In this document: positions 45,562-55,700 of the stretch, in pieces | How positions within the stretch are numbered: the first letter of the stretch is position 1 | Layout: each line of letters begins with the position of its first letter | Assembly: GCA_951812925.1 (NCBI GenBank) | Contig: OX638371.1 | Span: forward strand, 82,469,697-82,533,696 | Direction: 5' to 3' | Length of the DNA: 64,000 nucleotides | From: Calliopum simillimum | Taxonomy: Eukaryota > Arthropoda > Insecta > Diptera > Lauxaniidae | Position numbers and translations under genes: made by a program | The notes under the pieces: model-generated | The model's input: only the letters and a program-made list of their open reading frames with translations | Databases searched by the model: none | Told to the model about the DNA's origin: nothing

Positions 45562-46471
45562 GGGTAGAAGGGGGAGGTTTCGACATGTGGGAGGCTTCAT
45601 CAGTGCCAAATTTTGCGATTTCTATTCGCACTTATTCCCGCGTGTGAACCAAAAAGCCTTACTCCTAATGGTACGCAGCTATCATAAAAATTTCTCTGCG
45701 CAATTCTGCTAGGGTGCGTAGTTAGTCGTGATTTTGTATTTTTATAGCAAGTTGATGTAATATTTGCTTGTTGCTTTTTGTGTGATACTCGGTTTCCGTT
45801 TTTTAGCAAATACTTAAAGAAATTTTTACTGTTAATACTACATTAAAGGCTTTTGCAAAATAAACAAAAGATAACTGAGGAATTTTGGAAATTTAGGAAC
45901 AAGTGGATAAGGGAGGATTCGTCAAATGTAAATGGGAGGATTCGACATCAGAAATTTATTCATATGATTCAATTATCTTCCATGAATCTGATTTTTCACA
46001 AGATATGGAGTTAGGTACTAGTGCCGATGTATAAATGGATATAGAATCAGCCAGAATCATGTCTTGAACTCGTTCAAGGCTCTGACTTTCCTGATCTAAA
46101 TGATTTGCTGGATATGGCCCCGATTGAAGACGACATCCCTAATTTTCGTTCTCCCATTGTATCACCGGAGGGGATTCGTCTTTTAGCATCTACATTCAAA
46201 AGGTCGAAGGTTTCAAAAAATCAAGGGAATCAAGAATTTATATGACTGACGAAGCCTCCCCAAAAGTGGGAGGTTTCGTCATTTATTTTAACATTGGTTT
46301 ATTGGTCACATTTCCGAAAATAGCAAACATATTGATTTTTTTGTAATTTACACAAGAAGCACACATATTCATGCATAGTCTAAGTGTGTTCAACATAACA
46401 TGCACAATTGCATTTGGAGGATATAAGGACTTTTTTGTTAGGGTGTCGAAACCTCCCCCTTCTCCCATACC
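45562..46471 (+). mobile_element. pogo-like transposon relic (GGGGGAGGTTTCGACA termini)
   Basis: AAGGGGGAGGTTTCGACA occurs at the left end and reversed at the right, with TA just outside each. GGAGGATTCG and GGGAGGTTTCGTC words recur inside. It keeps a short transposase-like C-terminal frame. Confidence 0.65.
46045..46245 (+). pseudogene. Transposase-like C-terminal remnant, pogo group
   Basis: 66 codons: acidic LVQGSDFPDLNDLLDMAPIE then SPEGIRLLASTFKRSKVSKN. A SPE.IRP.PKA-type basic motif at the end is typical of pogo/Tigger transposases; the match is partial and the assignment is inference. Confidence 0.45.
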
Positions 46472-46999
46472 TATGCATTTTGCCTTGTTTATGTAATGTT
46501 GTTGTTTTTACTCAAAAACACAGAACAGTAAGCTCACAGCACAGATTCACTTGACACGTGAATTGTTGGTAGCTAGTTAATGGAAATCATTATCTGTTCA
46601 AAACAAAAAAAAATAAAATTATAACTTGACTTTGTTTCTACTGGAAATTTTGTTTTGGCAAAGTAAGTATGGTTTTATCAGATCGCGTCAAGTATGCCTA
46701 CATTGGCTGACATCGAAATCCGGACTTAGATATATCTCTATTTTTAAAGAAATTATTGTATACGTTTTAGACTTTCTGATAGATCACTAGTTTCCTCTGA
46801 AATGAGGAAATGAAATTTGTGACTCGCTCATTTCTTATAATTTGTCCAGTAATTTAAACACTTCATAATAAATAAAAATGCACCTTAATGTACCCCTTGA
46901 ATGCATTTTTAACATTTGTCAGGATTTCTGTGGCTGCCGGTATATATGTATGAATATACAATTTTTCTTTACATATCTAATAAAAAAATGTCAACTTAC

Positions 47000-47020
47000 T
47001 GGTGTGCTAAATGATCTCGG
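47000..47020 (-). CDS. Micro-exon, 21 bp
   Basis: Encodes PRSFSTP. Acceptor ttccttag, donor gtaagttg, phase 0. Same length as the 42.4-kb exon, and both begin and end in Pro, so it may be its duplicate. Confidence 0.75.
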
Positions 47021-47164
47021 CTAAGGAAAAATTTAAATAATTTATTTATTTATTGTTATTTTTTAAAACATCGTCTAAATTAGATTTCTCTTTTAAAGAT
47101 GTACAAACTTATTTTAACATACAAATGAAACATTTAAAATACTTAAATATAAAACAATATATGA

Positions 47165-47900
47165 AGTAAAACACGCCAAGTGTACCAGCTGAAAATTTTT
47201 TTGTCTCCGATTTCGCTAAAATTTGACAATATGATAGATCCGGTACATCGGACATGTGCAAAAACAATCATCCGGGAGAACTTGGTCCTAGTACCATTTG
47301 TTGTTAAAATATAGAGTGTTGAAGTTAGTGTTTTTAGTTATTTTCATGAAAAGGGTGTTTTTTCAAAAACTTATAGCTTACAACAAAGTTTGTCCCATTC
47401 ATTTTTAAGTGCTCTTTTTATAAGAAAATATTACTTGGTAAAATTTTTTTTTTCCACCAAAATTGTTTAAACTTGAAAATACTTTTAATCTTTTTTTTTT
47501 TTAAAAACCCCCCTTGAATTTTTTTTTAAAAGTACTTTATATTAAAGCACAATACATAAGCTTTAAAATGATGTATGACTCAAGATGTGATTCGGTTGCT
47601 AGATGAGAGTTTTTGGCTTTTGAACACCCGCGGTAGGTAAAACTCTTTGTTTACTCAAGAGGATGGCATCTTACGAAAAAAGTGTACCAGGCATAAAATG
47701 CTTAGAATTGTCCAGGAAATACGTGTGAAATTTTTGGGAATTTTGAATAATTTTTAAAGAAATTTAAAAAAAACTTTTTTTTTTCAAAAATTATTAAAAA
47801 AAATTTTTAAAAGAAATTCTAATAAAATTCACACGTATTTCTTCCGCAAAGTTTCTTTAAGATTTTACGATTTTTTCTGAGCCAGATCGGTAAAAACGTT
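47165..47900. repeat. Decayed copy of the 10.0-kb foldback family
   Basis: CACGCCAAGTGTACCAGCTGAAAA, ATTTTCATGAAAAGGGTGTTT and ATGCTTAGAATTGTCCAGGAAATACGTGTGA match. The right arm is incomplete. Confidence 0.65.
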
Positions 47901-48101
47901 CGGCCCCTCCTCATGTACATACATACGTACATATTTCAGCTCTGTTTATGAAAAGTCAAAAAATATCCGTTTTCTTTACCCAAATAAAAAATTTATCAAG
48001 AGAGGATGGGTTAAATTTGATCCAAAGACCAAATGAAGAAAATAAAAATTCTTTATTTTTACAAAATAATATTCAAACATTATGATTCAAATCTCCATTA
48101 C

Positions 48102-48137
48102 CTGAAAATCTCTCGAATAGTTTAGGTCCGGTTGGCT
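48102..48137 (-). CDS. Micro-exon, 36 bp
   Basis: Encodes SQPDLNYSRDFQ. Acceptor tattttag, donor gtaatgga, phase 0. No clear duplicate found in the window. Confidence 0.75.
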
Positions 48138-48399
48138 CTAAAATAAACCAAGTATTATTTTTAATTTGTAAAGTAAAGTTGATATTCTTTATTAGTTATA
48201 TAAGCGTTAATTTTTAACAAAATTTATTCAATAAAAAAACCGACTTTAAAATCATTTAATAACTCCAAGAACTGCACTTTTATTGGGACCGTATAAAACA
48301 AATTTACGCTCTTATTTATTATGATTTAATCGTAAATGATCATAATTTGAATAAACTTATATTTTCAATTCTATACTTTTTTTTGAAGAAATCAATTAC

Positions 48400-48456
48400 C
48401 TGTCTAAATGCACATTCCCTCCTTTCTGCGCTAGGTCCTGTTGTATGTCGCCTCAT
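48400..48456 (-). CDS. Micro-exon, 57 bp, RR type
   Basis: Encodes MRRHTTGPSAERRECAFRQ. Acceptor aatcgtag, donor gtaattga, phase 0. It shares the xRR start and the RQ end with the other RR-type exons. The intron to the next exon is about 260 bp. Confidence 0.8.
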
Positions 48457-48975
48457 CTACGATTGGTAAAACATGTAAAAGTATTAAGCGACATATTTTA
48501 CAAATAAATGTCTTAAAAATATATAAGTTATGCCCGTGCCTTAATTTTGGCCATTCACCTAAAGATGAATACACTTTTTTCGAGTGACGTTTTTTATAAA
48601 AGAAAGCAAGAATATTGAGTATTGACAGAACTCAATACTCGTAGAAACCTTTTTTGAATGTAGAAGGTTAAGTTTATGTTCAAACCGAATAACATAAAAA
48701 TTGGTGTAGTGGCTTAACCGTGATAGCCTATGTACTTTTGGGAGAGAGGCACCTTCTACTAAAACATAAAAAATTAATATTCCTTCTCGAAATTTGGTCT
48801 ATCTCCAGTCCGAATTTCATATATATCGATTAAGCCACTCACGTGTGACAACCTATTTTCTCTTTAAGAGCATGCTAGCATATAATTTTTTAGTTTTCTT
48901 CCCCGGGGCTTATTCCACCTCTATACCAAATTTCATAAGAACCGGTGTTACAGTTCAGCCATGACAGAGAACAGT

Positions 48976-49507
48976 TAGTTCGGTTAATGTGGTCACCTTT
49001 TTCTTTCTGCCAAAGTAAAGGTAGTAGGTTAGTTTGGTCAATTAATTTGTATCAGTTATTCTATTGTTTTTACTATTTGATGATTCATAAACTAAAATAT
49101 TAACATTTTCAAACGTGAGGCCAGATAAATTGAAAGTACCTAAAAATAGCTGAAAAAGAAAAGTGTTGGGTAATGTGGATCACCTAGCGAATTTCCTAAA
49201 ATAGTACCGCTATTCCCAACTTTTGTTGACTAAAAGTCGAGTAGTACTATTTAAGATTAAATATGCTATAAAATAGCTATATACATAGGCCTATTAAAGA
49301 ATATTTTTTAGTAGGATAAACCAAATTCATACTAGCAAGTGAATAAGTAAGAAGGGATACCGAATCATACGCAAATAGTACTCCATATTACTCAAACTCT
49401 CACACATGTAATGATATTTTTAAGTTGTAATAGTAATAAGAGTTGATATACGGTGTATAATATGGGGTAGTCCACATTACCCGAACACATCACTTTTTAA
49501 AATAATC
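48976..49507. repeat. Element with TAATGTGG/CCACATTA ends, copy 1
   Basis: GGTTAATGTGGTCACC at the left and GTAGTCCACATTACCC at the right; the interior shares TAGTAGGTTAG..TTGGTCAA and GTTGATATACGGT.TATAATATGGGG with the 53.96-kb copy. Confidence 0.7.
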
Positions 49508-49701
49508 ATTTGATATAAAAAAGAAATGTGGAATCAGACTTCCTTATGCATTTCTTCGTTGAATAATAGTTTCACAATTGCATTGGAGTTATTTCATTTT
49601 CAGAAAACAGAGTTCTGAGGAAATTATTTAATTATTCAGAGCGTACTAAAAAAAAGTCAACTTGACCTCACAGCATATATCAAGAATTTGCACACGGTAC
49701 A

Positions 49702-49831
49702 TAATCCCCACGGACATAACCCCCATTGGGATTATGTCTGAAAAATTTGCGGACATAACCCCCAATACCAAAATGGGGATTATGACCGAAAATCCCCATT
49801 TACGAAGTGGGGACTATGTCCGTTGGGATTA
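49702..49831. repeat. Clustered GGACATAACCCCCA palindromic repeats
   Basis: GGACATAACCCCCA occurs twice directly, and its reverse parts (GGGGATTATG, GGGACTATGTCC, GGGATTATGTC) follow, so the block can fold on itself. Confidence 0.7.
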
Positions 49832-50044
49832 TGTCTGGTAACCATGTAAGACCATTTGCACCGGATCGTGAACATGGCTATTATATAGTGATCAGTGCAA
49901 TTTGTGGGCTTGAATACATATGTTTATTCTAAAAAAAAAACTTTGATAATTCTTTACTTTCTTATGTTTTAAGTTAATTTTAAACTAAGTATATCTATGC
50001 ATACATACATACATAAGTAAAAATAACTGTGAGTGTATAGTTAC

Positions 50045-50107
50045 CAATCCAGTTTGACATTGCGGCCCCCATGAAGCCGATGGTTCTTGGGATGGACAAG
50101 TTGAGTG
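50045..50107 (-). CDS. Micro-exon, 63 bp, CP type
   Basis: Begins HSTCPSQEPSASWG and ends PQCQTGL. Acceptor tttcgtag, donor gtaactat, phase 0. Cys-Pro near the start places it with the CP type; it follows the RR-like exon at 50.6 kb. Confidence 0.8.
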
Positions 50108-50599
50108 CTACGAAAAATAATTACATTTTATTATTTCATATATAACATATTATGATGGAGCTTCTGAATTGGTCAACATAAAATATGATATTCCATAGGT
50201 AAAGCGAGAGTTTCAAAATCTTGAATTAAAAATCAAAATTCAAGTTTGTAAATAGCGAAGTTAAAATTTGACAAATTTTACAGAGCTTTCCCGATATATG
50301 AGAAGCGAGTTAGGAAACGAAAATCTTCATTTCATATAAAAAAAATTGTATCTTTCATTTTTAGTTTCATTTAGATTATGATTCTATACGGCCAGTGCAT
50401 CTATATTAATTAATGTTCATCACCTTTCCACCAAATTTATTATTTCACTTGGGGGTTCACAGCCAAGTTTTTGCTATAAGAAATGTTTCAAAGATGTGGT
50501 ATGTTTAAAAATAAAAGGCCAGAATATTTTCTTCGAATATCATAACTTTTTACTAATTTTTGTTGACCAAATCACCAAATAAATTATTTACATAATTAC

Positions 50600-50656
50600 C
50601 ATTTTGGATAAACTATTTCTCGTTTCTGCGAGTGCTCTTTCAATTCTTTGCTTCAC
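50600..50656 (-). CDS. Micro-exon, 57 bp, RR-like
   Basis: Encodes VKQRIERALAETRNSLSKM. Acceptor ttaatag, donor gtaattat, phase 0. The IERALAE core resembles the IAQALGE core of the 36.7-kb exon. The amphipathic pattern suggests a helix. Confidence 0.8.
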
Positions 50657-50794
50657 CTATTAAAATATTTTTTTATTGTTTTAGTGGAGGATATTGGAAA
50701 GTATCTTCAGCAAACAAATTGGAATAATGACGCAACAAAAACAAATAACAATTAATTATAAAGTACACTTTTCACCGAGAAAACAATGAAAACA

Positions 50795-51060
50795 TTTTTT
50801 ACATCTTTACATAGGAAATTTCCTGTGTTACAAAAATGTGTAGCAAAATTTTTCTGTAAAAGTTTGCGTTAGCGAGATATTTGCAAAAACCTGGCTTTAG
50901 CGACCTTTGAGCCTGAATAACTTTTAATGCGCACAATGGACTTCAATGGACTTTTTACACATTATTAACCATGCATAAATAAATATAATTCCGGTGAAAA
51001 AAATTCACTTGGATTTTTTTCGCAGAAATATTCTAATTTTCCTGGGCTATAAAGCGTTGA
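50795..51060. repeat. Half copy of the 17.7 to 19.6-kb foldback
   Basis: TTGCGTTAGCGAGATATTTG, AGCGACCTTTGAGCC, GCGCACAATGGACTTCAATG and TTTTCCTGGGCTA match the right arm there in order. Confidence 0.8.
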
Positions 51061-51145
51061 ATCGTTTTCCGGAACTAAAATTTTTTAAATTTTATTTTAT
51101 TCAAAATATCGACTTTGAAGTGCAAATACGTAGGTTGCCTTTTTA

Positions 51146-51855
51146 TATTTCGGGATTGGGCAACACTAATGTCAATAGCTAAAATCTGGCAACACCATAA
51201 TAAAGTTTGACATTTTTTAGCATAAACGTTCTCAGAACGTTTTGACGTACGACCATCATTTGTGTTGCTTACAGTGACTTGAAAAAATCAATTTGGCAAA
51301 AAAATGGAATTAACTCGTGAGATTTTTCGTGCGATCATTTTTCACAACTTTCGACGTGAATAATCACGACAAGAGTGCATCGATGAACTTAAACCTTTGT
51401 ATGGCGATGAAGCACCATCCTATAGCACTGTGAAAAACTGGTTTAATGAATTCAATCGTGGCCTTCGCTCACTCCAAGACGAATTTCGTGAAGGTCGTCC
51501 AAAATCAGATATTGTTCCGGAAACCATTGATGCTGTGCGCCAACTTATATTGCAATATCGTCATGTGACCTATCGTGAGATTGAGACAACCTTAGGCATT
51601 AGTGGGACCAGCATACATTCAATATTGCATGAAAACCTGGCCGTAAAAAAGGTTTGTTCTCGTTGGAAACCCCATAATTTATCAATTGCTTAAATTTCCA
51701 ATGGAAAAATTGATTTTCTTAACTCACTGTAAACAAAACAAATAGCACTTGTACATCAAAACGCTGTGAGTACGTTTATGCTAAAAAATGTCAAACTTTA
51801 TTATGGTGTTGCCAGATTTTAGCTATTGACATTAGTGTTGCCCAATCCCGAAATA
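51146..51855 (+). mobile_element. Internally deleted mariner transposon
   Basis: About 95 bp of inverted repeat (TATTTCGGGATTGGGCAACA...) at both ends with TA just outside each. About 710 bp in total against about 1.3 kb for a full mariner. Confidence 0.85.
51304..51693 (+). pseudogene. mariner transposase N-terminal fragment
   Basis: Opens MELTREIFRAIIFHNFRRE then an in-frame stop, then continues QECIDELKPLYGDEAPSYST, WFNEFNRG and TYREIETTLGISGTSIHSIL, the two helix-turn-helix DNA-binding motifs of mariner. It ends after HNLSIA at a stop, with the whole DDD catalytic part deleted. Confidence 0.9.
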
Positions 51856-52639
51856 TAAAAGTCAATCCTCGTATATGTACTAAATGTTAAATAAAGAACA
51901 TAAAAATAAATTTTTGAAAGTAAGTGGACATATAAAATTATTTCTGCATACAAAAATTTATAATTTATATATTAAATTTATTACGTCTAGCACACTAAAA
52001 CGATACACTGTGCGACGTAATGTGCATAGCAATATATTGATTTCCGAATTGCGATAACTCATGAATGGTTCGTCGCACGAAAAAAAACAAAATTACATGA
52101 TTATAGGAAGTTTTGATCTCTTTAACTAAAAAGAAGTATTCTTCTACAAACAACTACTTTCTTTCGAGAATGTCTGATTTACTAAATTCAGTGCATACCC
52201 TTGAAAACTGGTTTTTGAAGATATTGGGGGAGGCGATCGAAAAAAAGTCAGTAACGCAGGTTGAAAAATACTTCTAATACATATATCTAAAATTGATAGT
52301 TCGTGGTCGAATATGGGGTGCCACATGTTTAAAAAATAACATGTTTTTTTTTTCTAATAAGTCATATTGGCTGAGATTTCCCCATGTACCAAAATTTCTT
52401 AATTATAACAAATATTTTTTAGAATGTTTGATTTAATTTATTTCTTTGAGGGAAAGATACTTTTTTCTCAGTAGGGGCTTATAAGTTGTCAGTGCTTGTT
52501 CAAAAACTTTTCGATCGCGTGGTACTAATAACAGTGAAATTATATAGTTTATTAAAAAAAAACATTTTTTGAAGATTTTGCGTCTTATCCCTTTTTGATC
52601 GCTGGGTTATCACGTAATATTTTATACTTAAAACAATAC

Positions 52640-52693
52640 CTCTTGATCTGTTAGATAATCGCCTTTTGATGATCCTGGGGCTGAACAAGTCCT
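52640..52693 (-). CDS. Micro-exon, 54 bp, CP-like
   Basis: Encodes RTCSAPGSSKGDYLTDQE. Acceptor aataacag, donor gtattgtt, phase 0. Cys at position 3 and the Gly/Ser middle place it loosely with the CP type. Confidence 0.75.
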
Positions 52694-52999
52694 CTGTTAT
52701 TAAATAAATTAACGTTTTAAAAAGTATAAAATATACAATTATCGATAAATCTTGAAAATATTGACAAAAAAATTAACAAAGTACATTAGAAAATGTTGAT
52801 GAACTTGGATGTATGTTGTATCTAGGTTAAGAAACATAAAAAACCGAATAAAAGAATATATAAAAATAAAATATCAAAACGTCCATAAATTCTTGAGTGT
52901 AACACTAATAAACGAAAGTATGCTCTTTTTTTCAATGCCAATAATTAAAAATTGAAATTATTGCTTTGTTTCAGAAATTTTGAAAAATTATTCAAAGTT

Positions 53000-53600
53000 A
53001 ATAACACAGGTCTTCAAAAAAAAAATGTCATGGCGTTTTGAACAGACTATGTGTTTCCTAGGGACTTTGACGTCCTGAATCCGAATCCGGGGTCCGTTTT
53101 TTTCCAGAACGTCTGAGAAAAAATATTTCAAGGTCATATGGAGGTCATATGTCGTTTATTGATAAATTCGCTAAAATTAAAAAAACTAATTTTTTATCAT
53201 TGAATTCTTAGGCCTTAAAAAGAATAAAATACCATTCATATAACACCAATATTTTGCAAGTTCATCCAGGAGTTCCCAACTCATAGCGGTTTTCATAGAA
53301 AATATATCCGGATCTTCCGATGGCTATATCTCCGAAACTAGGTCCGAGATACTCTTTTTGATCACATATTCTTTTTAAGGACTAAGAATACAATGATAAA
53401 AAATTAGTTTCAGAATTTTAGCGAATTTATCACTAAACGACACATGACTTCCATATGACCTTGAAATATTTTTTCTCAGACGTTCTAAAAAAAAAACGGA
53501 CCCCGGATTCGGATTCAGGAAGTCAAAGTCCCTAGGAAACACATAGTCTGGTCAAAACGCCATGATATTTTTTTTTTTTTTTTTGTAAACCTGTGTTATT
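53000..53600. repeat. Foldback element abutting the GC-donor exon
   Basis: AATAACACAGGT...GGCGTTTTGAACAGACTATG faces CATAGTCTGGTCAAAACGCC...ACCTGTGTTATT, with CCCTAGGAAACACATAG and GAATCCGG.GTCCG in both arms. Confidence 0.85.
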
Positions 53601-53622
53601 CTTCAATAAAATAAATTCTTGC

Positions 53623-53667
53623 CTGTCGTGATCCTCCATCTGATGATCTCGCCATCATTCGTCGCGT
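53623..53667 (-). CDS. Micro-exon, 45 bp, RR type, with a GC donor
   Basis: Encodes TRRMMARSSDGGSRQ. Acceptor tttttaag after a long T tract; the donor reads CAG|gcaaga, a GC-AG intron with an otherwise good consensus. It has the same 45-bp length, RR start and RQ end as the 36.7-kb exon. A 600-bp foldback ends 23 bp past the donor. Confidence 0.7.
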
Positions 53668-53752
53668 CTTAAAAAAAAAACTTTAATATAACAAATATTG
53701 TCTTCATAAAGCACGACTTTGATGGTCGTTGAAAATTTTTAAATACATGTAC

Positions 53753-53782
53753 CTGTGCAATACTTTCCATCTCTAACCTTTT
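53753..53782 (-). CDS. Micro-exon, 30 bp
   Basis: Encodes KRLEMESIAQ. Acceptor tcttttttag, donor gtacatgt, phase 0. The introns on either side are only about 80 bp, close to the minimum for flies, so three exons sit within 280 bp here. Confidence 0.8.
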
Positions 53783-53860
53783 CTAAAAAAGATAAATAAG
53801 CAGCATTAAGAAAGAAACTTTTAGAATGAATACTGAGATTTTAATTTTTTGTGTAAGTAC

Positions 53861-53899
53861 CAGTCGTTCTGCTACTCTTGCGGCATTTTGTTGAGATTC
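53861..53899 (-). CDS. Micro-exon, 39 bp, helical
   Basis: Encodes ESQQNAARVAERL. Acceptor attttcaag, donor gtacttac, phase 0. Confidence 0.8.
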
Positions 53900-53955
53900 C
53901 TTGAAAATAAATTCGCATTATTATATTATTTGCAAATATTTGCTGTATAGACTAA

Positions 53956-54968
53956 CTTAGGGTAATGTGGTAACCTTCTTTTTTTTTGTCAATTTCTACC
54001 AAAGTAATGGTAGTAGGTTAGCTTGGTCAACTTATTTGTATTATTTGTTCTATTGTTTTTACTATTTGATTATTCATAACTAAAATATTAGCATTTTCAA
54101 GCGTGTCAAGCAAGTTAAATTGAAAGTACTTAAAAATGGTTGAAAAAGGAAAGTGTCTGGTTTTGTGGATCACCCTGTTCATTTCCTAAAGTAGTACCGT
54201 TATTCGCAATTTTTGTCGACTTGTAGTATTTTTTAGATTATATTTGCAATAAAATAGCATTTTAGGCTTATTAAAGAATATTTTTTAGTAAGTTAAAACA
54301 AATTCATACTAACAAGTGAATAAGTAATGAGGGTTACCGAATCATACGTGAAATAGAGTACTCCACATAGTGGCGGATCCAGAGGGGAGGGGGGGGTCGA
54401 TGGGGCGATCGCCCCCTCTCTCAAACCTTCTGTTATTATCTAGAAATGTAGTCAATCGGGCCCCCCTCTTGACAACGCTGGATCCGCCACTGACTCCACA
54501 TTACTCAAACTCGGGTGTCCCAAACATGCAGTTAGCTTTTAAAGGTGTAATAGTAATCAAAGTTGATATACGGTATATAATATGGGGTAGTCCACATTAC
54601 CCGAACATATCATTTTTTTGAAATAATCATTGAATGTACAAAAGAAATGTAAAATCAGACGTGCTTATGCATTTTTTCGTTGAATAATAGCTTCACAAAT
54701 ACATTAGAGTTATTTGAGTTTTAGAAAACAGAATTATGAGGAAGTAATTTACTTATTCAGAGCGTACAAAAAAAAAGTCAACTTGACCTCACAGCATATG
54801 TTAAGAAATTTTTCACTTGTAAGGAGCATAATAGAAAAGCCAAAGAGCGTAAATATTAAATTTTTCGCGCTTTAATATCCACAAATAATCAGAATTGTTG
54901 TACAGTCTTTAATATGGGAAATAAAAGGGTGAACCACATTACCCGCATAGTCCACATTACCCTAACTT
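53956..54968. mobile_element. Element with TAGGGTAATGTGG/CCACATTACCCTA ends, copy 2
   Basis: TTAGGGTAATGTGG at the left and CCACATTACCCTAA at the right. A second CCACATTACCCGAAC lies at about 54600, matching the end of the 49-kb copy. It carries a hAT MITE at 54368. Confidence 0.7.
54368..54492. mobile_element. 125-bp hAT MITE with 8-bp target duplication
   Basis: Ends TAGTGGCGGATCCAG and CTGGATCCGCCACTG, flanked exactly by ACTCCACA on both sides. The interior is G- and C-run rich, unlike its surroundings. Confidence 0.85.
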
Positions 54969-55455
54969 ACTATACACATATTTTTTTTTTTTGTTTGAAA
55001 GTTTAGTTCATATACTTAAATAATAGTGTTTTTATCCACCATGGCTAGCGCAACAAGATCTGCCACACCCCTTCCGATTTCGTTGAAATTTGGTACATGA
55101 TTTCGTTTCATGCCTAATCTTTTAGAAATGGCAAAAAAAAACTTTGCGACTTTTTTGTGGCTTGTGAAGTTGTAAAAAGTGTGGAAAATCGGTAAATTGT
55201 GACAAAGTCTCCTCATATAATTGTAAATAACTTAGACATTTCTTAAGTAACGTCATATACTTTTCATTTCATACTTATTTCTCTTTTACTTAAATACAAA
55301 AGATGGTTGAAAATACTTTATCAATATAAAATTGTTTTTTTAGATTCAATATTCAAAAGTCACCTATAGTTATCGTTAAATAAAATATACATAATCATTT
55401 GAAAAAATTCCGAATGAGCTTATAATAAAAAACTATTTTAATTATACATACATAC

Positions 55456-55485
55456 CGATGTAGTTGCACATTGCTGTCTTCTTTC
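55456..55485 (-). CDS. Micro-exon, 30 bp
   Basis: Encodes ERRQQCATTS. Acceptor ataagtag, donor gtatgtat, phase 0. The upstream intron (to 58.86 kb) is filled by a nested foldback element. Confidence 0.75.
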
Positions 55486-55700
55486 CTACTTATAAATAAT
55501 TTTTTTATGTAGATAACAATTAAAAAATTAAAAACTGGAGATATTGTACTTAATAATAATTTTGCTGGGAACAATCCGAAAATTTGTTTAATTTTCAAGA
55601 AATCGTACATGCATTGTCGTAAAACAACTTTTCAGACTATTTCCATTCATACACCAAAAAAAAAAAAAAAAAAACAGACAAAAAAACTTTGAAATCATAG

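Larger units (their letters stand above)
45250..46700. repeat. Inverted-repeat element split by a pogo-like element
   Basis: TGATGCGATCTGACAAAATC near 45250 faces the reverse near 46680, and ACCAACAA..CAGGTGTCAAGTGAATC at 45467 faces GATTCACTTGACACGTG at 46544. Confidence 0.7.
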
